Assembly (NCBI GenBank): GCA_958402795.1 | Contig: CATXUX010000022.1 | Span: 1 to 56,218, forward strand | Source: an uncultured Lachnospiraceae bacterium | GTDB lineage: Bacteria; Bacillota; Clostridia; Lachnospirales; Lachnospiraceae | Reading direction: 5' to 3' | DNA length: 56,218 bases | Shown here: positions 16,889 through 23,097 of the stretch, in pieces | Layout: each line of letters opens with the position of its first letter | How positions within the stretch are numbered: the first letter of the stretch is position 1 | Notes under the pieces: generated by a model | The model's input: only the letters and a program-made list of their open reading frames with translations | Told to the model about the DNA's origin: nothing | Databases searched by the model: none | Position numbers and translations under genes: made by a program

Positions 16889-17740
16889 ATGAGTCTTGGA
16901 ATCACGTATAAAAATGACCGAAAGATATACCGGGAGATAGAAAAGGATACGCCGTATCTGGAATTTGAGCTTCTTGCGGATACCGGGGTCGTGCTCCATG
17001 GATTTTCCACGCGGCTTGGCGGCGTCAGCAGCGGTTGTTATGATTCCTTGAATCTCAGTTTTACACGGGGAGATTCGGAAGATGCCGTGCGGGAAAATTT
17101 CCGCCGGATTGCGTCGTCGATCGGATTGCGGTGTGAAGATATGGTATTCTCACAGCAGACGCATACGACGAACGTGCGCGCAGTGACGGAGGCAGACCGC
17201 GGCGGCGGAATCACCCGGCCTTTAGAATACAGAGACGTAGACGGTCTTATCACGAACGTTCCGGGACTTTGCCTGGTGACGTTCTACGCAGACTGTGTGC
17301 CGTTGTATTTTGTAGATCCCGTAAAGAAAGTAATCGGGCTGAGCCATTCAGGATGGCGCGGAACAGTCGGGAAGATTGGGAAGATCACCGTGGAACAGAT
17401 GTGTACACGGTATGGCTGTAACCCATCCGATATCCGTGCGGCGGTGGGACCGTCGATCTGCAGGGACTGCTATGAGGTCAGTGAAGACGTCATTGAGAAA
17501 TTCCGGGAGAATTTTGACAGAATATACTGGAAAGACTTATTTTATCAAAAACCAAACGGAAAATATCAACTGGATCTGTGGAAGGCAAATGAAATTGTTT
17601 TTACAGAAGCAGGAATCCTGCCGGAGCATATGGCAGTGACGAATGTCTGTACACGATGCAATCATTCGGTACTCTATTCGCACCGCGTGATGGGAAATGA
17701 GCGGGGAAACCTCGCGGCATTTCTGGAACTAAAAGTATAA
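16889..17740 (+). CDS. pgeF: PgeF/YfiH family (multicopper-like) protein
   Basis: A 283-residue protein of the YfiH/LACC1 family. Bacterial members have been described as a peptidoglycan editing factor and as purine-nucleoside-processing enzymes. It shows FSTRLGGVSSGCYDSLNLSF, QQTHTTNVRAV, FYADCVPLYFVDPVKKVIGL and SHSGWRGTVGKIG, which hold the conserved His and Cys metal ligands. No signal peptide. The start at 16889 follows GGGAGGCGGG. The 86-bp gap from yraN holds no clear promoter. Family assignment is secure, exact reaction is not. Confidence 0.9.
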   Translation: MSLGITYKNDRKIYREIEKDTPYLEFELLADTGVVLHGFSTRLGGVSSGCYDSLNLSFTRGDSEDAVRENFRRIASSIGLRCEDMVFSQQTHTTNVRAVTEADRGGGITRPLEYRDVDGLITNVPGLCLVTFYADCVPLYFVDPVKKVIGLSHSGWRGTVGKIGKITVEQMCTRYGCNPSDIRAAVGPSICRDCYEVSEDVIEKFRENFDRIYWKDLFYQKPNGKYQLDLWKANEIVFTEAGILPEHMAVTNVCTRCNHSVLYSHRVMGNERGNLAAFLELKV

Positions 17741-17778
17741 ATAAAAGAGAATGTTTCAGGGAAGGAGGACGATGAACC

Positions 17779-18666
17779 ATGGATACAGATATCATACAGG
17801 AGTCAGCGGAACAATCGGTGGAAGGCGTGGTTTCCGATATGAGTCATTTTTCGCAATACATTCAGGATAACTTTTCAAATATTTTTGATTATGCCCTGCG
17901 TGCGGTGATCGCACTGGTCATTTTTCTGATCGGGCGCGCAGTGATCAAGTGGATACGGAAAAGCGTAGGAAAGTCTTTTGAGCGAAGAAACACAGAGCCG
18001 GGAGTCGCGCAGTTTACCGATTCACTGATCAAGTACGGACTCTATGTGATCTTGATTCTTGTGATCGCAGGAAATCTGGGAATCGACCTTTCTTCCGTAT
18101 CGGTGATGTTCGCGTCTGCCGGCGTCGGGATCACGCTGGCACTGGAAGGACTGCTGAACAACTTTGCAGGCGGCGTACTGATCCTGATGCTAAAGCCGTT
18201 TTCCGTGGGAGACTATATCATTGAGGATACGAACAAGAATGAGGGAACAGTAAAAGAAATCCGAATGTTCCATACCAAACTGACTACCGTTGACAACCGG
18301 ACGATCGTGATCCCGAACGGTACGCTTACAAATAACAGCCTGACCAATGTAACCGAGAAAGAAGAACGGCAACTGGATCTGAAAGTAGGAATTTCATACC
18401 AGTCGGATCTGAAGAAGGCCAAAGAATTACTGGAGCATCTGCTCCTGAACCATCCATGCGTCCAAAAGGAAGAACCGTGGAAGGTTTTCGTTGATTCACT
18501 GGGAGACCATGCGGTGATTCTCGGCGTCCGCGCGTGGGTGAAGACAGAGGATTACTGGGAGACAAGATGGGCGCTTCTGGAACAGATCAAACTTACATTT
18601 GATGAAGAAGGAATTGATATTCCATACAATCAGCTTACCGTGCATATGGAAAAAAGAGAAGAGTGA
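17779..18666 (+). CDS. mscS: Small-conductance mechanosensitive channel MscS
   Basis: A 295-residue MscS-type channel that releases osmolytes under hypo-osmotic shock. Three membrane helices cover about residues 30-150, the pore-lining one being the Gly/Ala-rich ASAGVGITLALEGLLNNFAGG. A soluble beta-domain with FSVGDYI, TVDNRTIVIPNGTLTNNSLTN and a C-terminal alpha/beta cage follows. The start at 17779 is in the family frame; a closer ATG at 17772 is out of frame. The stop codon lies in the loop of the terminator hairpin. Confidence 0.94.
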   Translation: MDTDIIQESAEQSVEGVVSDMSHFSQYIQDNFSNIFDYALRAVIALVIFLIGRAVIKWIRKSVGKSFERRNTEPGVAQFTDSLIKYGLYVILILVIAGNLGIDLSSVSVMFASAGVGITLALEGLLNNFAGGVLILMLKPFSVGDYIIEDTNKNEGTVKEIRMFHTKLTTVDNRTIVIPNGTLTNNSLTNVTEKEERQLDLKVGISYQSDLKKAKELLEHLLLNHPCVQKEEPWKVFVDSLGDHAVILGVRAWVKTEDYWETRWALLEQIKLTFDEEGIDIPYNQLTVHMEKREE

Positions 18667-18682
18667 TCTTCTCTTTTTTTTC
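18650..18682 (+). terminator. Terminator overlapping the mscS stop codon
   Basis: A perfect 13-bp stem (18650-18662 with 18667-18679) with a 4-base loop that contains the TGA stop of mscS, followed by more T. It closes the rbgA-mscS transcription unit. Confidence 0.88.
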
Positions 18683-18720
18683 GACAATTCTAAAAATTTC
18701 CAAAAAAGTATAGAAAGTTC

Positions 18721-18751
18721 TTGCCATAATTATGCGGGGGGGGGGTATAAT
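18721..18751 (+). promoter_or_regulatory. Promoter with a ten-G tract in the spacer
   Basis: TTGCCA (18721-18726) and a perfect TATAAT (18746-18751) are separated by 19 bp. Bases 18736-18745 of the spacer are an unbroken run of ten G directly abutting the -10 box. The start point would be near 18758, about 75 bases before the surface-protein ATG. Gain or loss of one or two G would bring the spacer to or away from the 17-bp optimum. Confidence 0.65.
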
Positions 18752-18831
18752 AAATCCGATAATTTGTATTTTGGATATAACAGACTGTTCAGGCAGAATT
18801 GGGAGAAATGTGCAAGGGAGGAAATACGTCG

Positions 18832-21800
18832 ATGAAGAACAAAATCGTCACACGATTGTTGACGTTTGCCGCGGCAGCAACAGTGGCCACGTCGTCAGTA
18901 GCAGCGCCGGTTTCTATTGTATTTGCCGGAGATAATAATGTAGAGAAAAAATCTTCCACAGAGTCAGAGGGAAAAGCCTCGCCGCAGACATTTGAGGAAG
19001 CAAAGGAAAATCTTGCCGCTGTAAAGAAGGCGAACGAAGAGGCGGAAGAAGCGGCAAAAAAAGCAGAGGAAGCATACAATATTGCTTCCGCAGAGGAAAA
19101 GGAGGCTGCGCAGGCGGCAGCCGATGCAGTGGCACAGGCAGAACAGGCCGTGCGGGATGCAGAAGCGGCATTTCAGGCGGCCAAGGATGATGCAGATCAG
19201 GATGTAAAGACAGCGCAGGATCATCTGGCTGACAGCAAGAAAGAGCAGGAGCAGGCAGAGACCGAGCAGGCGGCGAAGCAGGCAGCATATGAGCAGGCAC
19301 TGCTCCGAAAAGAAACCGCAGAAAAGGCGCTGGAAGAAGCAAAGGAAAATACATCTGTTACAGAGGAAGAAGTCAGTCAGAAAGAAGCGGAACTGGAAGC
19401 GGCGGAGCAGGATCTGGCGCAAAAGCAGGAAGCGGTTCAGACAGCGGAAGAGCATCTTGCCGCATTGAACGGTCAGGCAGCGCAGGCGGAATTCGATCTG
19501 GCTGCAGCAAAGGAGAATCTTGCGGCGGCGGAAAAGAATAAAGAAACTGCGGAGCAGGCAGTGAAGGACGCAAAAGAAGCGTTAGAGACAGCTACCGCAG
19601 AATATGAGAATGCACAGAAAGAGGCAGAAGCCGGATCACCGGAATATGCCGCGGCATTACAGGCCGTAGCAGATGCGCAGACCGCTCTGGAAGCGGCGCA
19701 GATCAATCAGTCCGCCAAGGAGAATGCGCTGGCGGCGGCAAATGCTGCGCTGGCAGAAGCACAAAATATCGTTGCCGATGCAGAAAATGGCGTAACGGAG
19801 GCACAGAAGCAGGTTCAGATCGCGGATGCCCAAACCGCAGTTGTCAATGCACAGAATGAACTGGCAGCAGCACAGGCAGATCAGGCGGCAAAACAAGAAA
19901 CACTGAATCAGGCGCAAACCGTTCTGGCTGCGGCACAGGAACAAAAAAACGGGGTCGACGGGATACTTGCAGAAAAGCAGGCGGCACTGGATGCAGCGAA
20001 TGCGCAGGCTTTGCAGGCAGAGCAGGCATTGACAGAAGCACAGAATGCAGTTACGAAAGCAGAAAATGACAGGCAGGCGGCGGAGACGGCAGGCAAGAAT
20101 GCAGTCCAGGGGATTTCTGATGCGGAAGCGGCAAAGAAAGCAGCAGATCTGGCTGTGGAAGATGCACAGAAGAAAGTAACAGAAGCGGAGGAGGCTCTGA
20201 ATGATGCCGAGGCGTTGAATGATCTGGCTCAGGAAGTTCTTGAGAATGCAGAGATGATGAAGATGGCAGGATCTTATGGATTCTTCTCATATATGGCTGA
20301 GTTCGGTGATCGTGCTGCAGAAGAGGCATTGAAAGTGCTTGACTGTGCAATGGATCCCGCTTATATTGATCTGACAGATCCGGGGGCGGCTACGTCGCTG
20401 GATCATATGAAAGAATCACTGGAATGGATTGCATACTGCAATGAACTTCGCAAAAAAGAAGGATTGAAACCATTGTATATAAATAATGTACTGATGGCGA
20501 TCTCCCAGTGTCAGACGACCGTGTCGGAAGATTATCGCGTAGGACATTCTGAACAGGCAGATGTCGGAGAGAATCTTGCATGGGGATATAACAATCCATT
20601 TGACGGCTGGTATGATGAAGAAAAGAAGATCTATGAATTGCTGGAGGCAGGGGTAAAGCCGGTTACAAATCCGGATGGAACCGTGACTCTCGGGGATATG
20701 ACATTCCCGGATGCAAGCTGGATAAACGCAGGACATTACGAAAATATAATCGACAATAGCTTTGAACTTACTGGTTTTTCTGTATCAACTGCGAAGGGTA
20801 CAACCTATGGAATCGTACATGGACAGACATTTTATTATGGGGGAACCAATGAGGTCACATTCACAAATTATTATGATGAGACTCAATCTGTAGTAGTTAA
20901 TATCAGTGAAAGCGACGCAATGTCTGTCGAAGACTATACGGAACGGTTTAATTTCTATTATGACCTGATTATGAACGCACCGGAGAATGCGACTGAAGCA
21001 GCACAGATACTTGCTGAAGCGAAAGATACGCTGAATAAGGCAAATGCAGAACTGCAGGAGAAGCAGAAAGCAGCAGAAGATGCTGCAAAGGAAGTTGCAG
21101 CACAGAAGCAGGCGAAAGCGGACGCAGAAAAAGCGGTTCAGGAGGCAGAAAAGGCGATTGCCGAAGCGAAACAGGCTGTGCCTGAAAAGAGTGAGGCATA
21201 TAACGAAGCGAAGGAACTTGCAGCCACAAAGAAAGCGGAACGGGACGCAGCAAAGAAGGACGCAGATGCAGCGGCAGACGAAGTGGCGGCAGCGCAAAAA
21301 GCGGTAGATGAGGCAGAAGAGACGCTGGATTTGGCGAAATCGGTGACAGAACAGAAACAGAAGAATCTGGAAGCTGCAAAAGCCGAATATAAGAATCTCT
21401 CCGGCAATGAAATCGGAAAGACGGACGCAGAGACAGCGGCACAACAAAAAAAAGAAGCTGAAGCAAAACTTGAGGAAACCAAACAGACGCTTGCCGAGGC
21501 GGAGACAGAAGAGGAAAAGAAGCAGCAGTCTGTGGATGCAGCTTCGGAAGAACTTCGTTTTGCGAGCGCTGCGACGGACGAAAAACAGCGTATACTTACT
21601 GAGGCGGAATCTGCACGGAATGCCATTGAAGCGGATATGGCGGCTGAGCTGGGAATCCTTCGTGACAATATGAATGCCAAAGCGGATGCATATCAGACTG
21701 CGAATGATTCTCTTGCAGATGCAGAGAGTGCGATCCGGAAATACACGAAAGAGATAGAAGACGGAACAGAAACGCTTGCAGGACTTGAGGCGGACATTCA

Positions 21801-22488
21801 GGATGCAAAAGCCGATCTTGCGAAGAAGCAGGCAGCACTCGATGATGCAAAAGCCTTGGCACAGGAAACCCAGGAGGCTTATGATACAGCTTTTGAAGCA
21901 ATCATGGTCGTGCGCAACGCACAGGCTGCGTACCAGGATTCTGTCAGCGGACTTTCGAAAGCAGAGGAAGAAAAACTGATCGCAGAAACAGAAAAGATTC
22001 TTGCAGATAAAGGCGTAGAATTTGCAGAAGAGGCGCTGAGAAAAGCAATTGCGAAGCAGAATACGGCGTCCGGACTCAGTCTGGAAGATGCGATGGAGAA
22101 TGCGGTCACGGATGAGGAGTTTACATATCTGAATGCGTATGTAGAAGAAATTCGGAAAACAGAACAGGCCGTATTGGACTGCCGGGCGGAATATGAAGAA
22201 GCAGCCGGCAGACTGGAAGAAGCAGAGAAGGCGTATGAGGATGCAAAAAAACGGCATACAGAAACGCTTGCGGATCTTGCACTTGCACAGGCAGATTATG
22301 ACCGCCTGAAACCGGTACAGACGGCGGCTGAGGCTTCAGAGACAAAGAAACAACAAAACGAGAACAAACACCAAACTACAAGTCCGAAGACCGGCGATCA
22401 GATTCCGGCAGGAGCGGCAGCATCGGTGGCAATTGTCAGCCTTGCGGCAGGCGGGGCAGCAGTGTCCAGAAAGAGAAGAAGAGTGTAG
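18832..22488 (+). CDS. Sortase-anchored coiled-coil surface protein with CAP domain
   Basis: A 1218-residue secreted protein. A signal peptide covers about residues 1-31. Two very long Ala/Glu/Lys/Gln-rich heptad segments (about 45-480 and 700-1165) are predicted coiled coils. Between them lies a globular CAP (SCP/PR1) domain at about 525-665, with GHSEQADVGENLAWGY and AGHYENI, the usual His and Glu motifs. The C-terminus has the sorting signal SPKTG (residues 1184-1188), a hydrophobic helix and KRKRRRV. It probably projects from the wall as a rod bearing the CAP head. The ATG at 18832 has AAGGGAGG; the open frame starts earlier at a TTG. Ligand or substrate unknown. Confidence 0.88.
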   Translation: MKNKIVTRLLTFAAAATVATSSVAAPVSIVFAGDNNVEKKSSTESEGKASPQTFEEAKENLAAVKKANEEAEEAAKKAEEAYNIASAEEKEAAQAAADAVAQAEQAVRDAEAAFQAAKDDADQDVKTAQDHLADSKKEQEQAETEQAAKQAAYEQALLRKETAEKALEEAKENTSVTEEEVSQKEAELEAAEQDLAQKQEAVQTAEEHLAALNGQAAQAEFDLAAAKENLAAAEKNKETAEQAVKDAKEALETATAEYENAQKEAEAGSPEYAAALQAVADAQTALEAAQINQSAKENALAAANAALAEAQNIVADAENGVTEAQKQVQIADAQTAVVNAQNELAAAQADQAAKQETLNQAQTVLAAAQEQKNGVDGILAEKQAALDAANAQALQAEQALTEAQNAVTKAENDRQAAETAGKNAVQGISDAEAAKKAADLAVEDAQKKVTEAEEALNDAEALNDLAQEVLENAEMMKMAGSYGFFSYMAEFGDRAAEEALKVLDCAMDPAYIDLTDPGAATSLDHMKESLEWIAYCNELRKKEGLKPLYINNVLMAISQCQTTVSEDYRVGHSEQADVGENLAWGYNNPFDGWYDEEKKIYELLEAGVKPVTNPDGTVTLGDMTFPDASWINAGHYENIIDNSFELTGFSVSTAKGTTYGIVHGQTFYYGGTNEVTFTNYYDETQSVVVNISESDAMSVEDYTERFNFYYDLIMNAPENATEAAQILAEAKDTLNKANAELQEKQKAAEDAAKEVAAQKQAKADAEKAVQEAEKAIAEAKQAVPEKSEAYNEAKELAATKKAERDAAKKDADAAADEVAAAQKAVDEAEETLDLAKSVTEQKQKNLEAAKAEYKNLSGNEIGKTDAETAAQQKKEAEAKLEETKQTLAEAETEEEKKQQSVDAASEELRFASAATDEKQRILTEAESARNAIEADMAAELGILRDNMNAKADAYQTANDSLADAESAIRKYTKEIEDGTETLAGLEADIQDAKADLAKKQAALDDAKALAQETQEAYDTAFEAIMVVRNAQAAYQDSVSGLSKAEEEKLIAETEKILADKGVEFAEEALRKAIAKQNTASGLSLEDAMENAVTDEEFTYLNAYVEEIRKTEQAVLDCRAEYEEAAGRLEEAEKAYEDAKKRHTETLADLALAQADYDRLKPVQTAAEASETKKQQNENKHQTTSPKTGDQIPAGAAASVAIVSLAAGGAAVSRKRRRV

Positions 22489-22545
22489 TTCTCGGTACAA
22501 AAAAATGATACAGTGAAAAATAGTAGTATTTTTCGAAAATAACAG

Positions 22546-22590
22546 ACTCCCTTCCGAGTGAAAAATGTCACTTGGGAGGGAGTATATTTG
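22546..22590 (+). terminator. Terminator after the coiled-coil/CAP gene
   Basis: A 15-bp stem (22546-22560 with 22569-22583, two G-U pairs) and an 8-base loop, followed by ATATTTG. It lies about 60 bases behind the stop codon. The U-run is short. Confidence 0.7.
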
Positions 22591-22610
22591 ACTGTTTCCT
22601 GATTGTAGAA

Positions 22611-22644
22611 AACGAAATGCTCTTACATTTCTGAGCATTTCGTT
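22611..22644. other. Perfect 12-bp hairpin of unknown role
   Basis: AACGAAATGCTC (22611-22622) and its exact reverse complement (22633-22644) enclose ten bases. It sits between the terminators of the CAP gene (plus) and the tRNA (minus). It has no U-run, so it may be an RNA-processing signal or a backup stop. Confidence 0.5.
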
Positions 22645-22651
22645 CCAGATA

Positions 22652-22694
22652 CAAAAAATGCCATAAATCTTAGTAATACTAAGGTTTATGGCAT
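22652..22694 (-). terminator. Terminator of the tRNA-Thr transcript
   Basis: A 16-bp stem (22658-22673 with 22679-22694, one G-U pair) and a 5-base loop. On the minus strand it is followed by a run of six T (22652-22657). It starts 12 bases behind the tRNA 3' end. Confidence 0.88.
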
Positions 22695-22706
22695 CTACAC
22701 TTACAA

Positions 22707-22779
22707 AGCCGAAAATCAGACTCGAACTGACGACCCCTTCATTACGAGTGAAGTGCTCTACCAACTGAGCTATTTCGGC
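22707..22779 (-). tRNA. tRNA-Thr (anticodon CGT)
   Basis: A 73-base cloverleaf on the minus strand. The acceptor stem is GCCGAAA/TTTCGGC, the D stem GCTC/GAGC, the anticodon stem CTTCA/TGAAG with loop CTCGTAA (anticodon CGT, reading ACG), and the T arm GTCAG-TTCGAGT-CTGAT. The discriminator base is T and CCA is not encoded. It stands alone between two surface-protein loci and has its own terminator. I saw no copy of its 3' end elsewhere in the window that would mark an integration site. Confidence 0.95.
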
Positions 22780-22889
22780 AAAGGCTCATGAACGAACCTT
22801 TGCTATTATATCTCCTTTTCAAAGTTTTTTCAACTGTTTTTTTAAAAAAAATAAATTTTGTCAGGTTTTTACAAAAATTAAAATATGTC

Positions 22890-22918
22890 TTGCGGGACGA
22901 AAAAAAGTATGCTATGAT
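22890..22918 (+). promoter_or_regulatory. Promoter of the pilus operon
   Basis: TTGCGG (22890-22895), a 17-bp spacer and TATGAT (22913-22918). The predicted start near 22925 gives a leader of about 170 bases before the tip-protein ATG at 23098, containing a nested hairpin and a 9-codon ORF. The remaining bases 22780-22889 are AT-rich and show nothing clear. Confidence 0.65.
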
Positions 22919-22930
22919 ACACCACAAGTC

Positions 22931-22987
22931 AAACATTTTCTTATGAATCTTTTTTCTGCGGCGGGTCGCCGGAAGATTTCAATGTTT
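22931..22987 (+). promoter_or_regulatory. Structured 5' leader element of the pilus operon
   Basis: Three nested pairings on one axis: AAACATT (22931-22937) with AATGTTT (22981-22987), AATCTT (22946-22951) with AAGATT (22973-22978), and an inner CGGCG/CGCCG hairpin. It forms soon after the predicted transcription start. It does not match the c-di-GMP or other riboswitch cores I know. Role unknown. Confidence 0.45.
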
Positions 22988-23021
22988 GGAAGAATTTAGT
23001 GAATGGTCAGGAGGGATGCCT

Positions 23022-23051
23022 ATGATTGTATGTTCCTGTGCATTAGTGTGA
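23022..23051 (+). CDS. Nine-residue leader peptide before the pilus operon
   Basis: An ATG at 23022 behind a strong AGGAGGG (23009-23015, 6-base spacing) opens a 9-codon frame, MIVCSCALV, ending in TGA at 23049-23051, 46 bases before the tip-protein ATG. It has two Cys codons in a Cys-Ser-Cys. Such short, well-initiated ORFs in leaders often control downstream genes by attenuation or ribosome stalling. Expression is inferred from the ribosome binding site only. Confidence 0.4.
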   Translation: MIVCSCALV

Positions 23052-23097
23052 CAGTTCGGGTATCGAGGAAATGTCGAAATCATAACAAGGAGGAAGA

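Noticed and set aside
20785..22257. A 490-codon open frame on the minus strand opposite the coiled-coil/CAP gene
   Set aside because: It mirrors the repetitive Ala/Glu/Lys codons of the plus-strand gene, is rich in Cys, Phe and Arg, and has no domain or ribosome binding site.
22707..22779. tRNA-Thr as attachment site of an island carrying the pilus genes
   Set aside because: No repeat of the tRNA 3' end and no integrase gene were found near the pilus operon; the integrase remnant is 30 kb away.
22925..23097. c-di-GMP riboswitch before the pilus operon
   Set aside because: The hairpin has neither the class I nor the class II core sequence I know; only a generic nested stem is visible.
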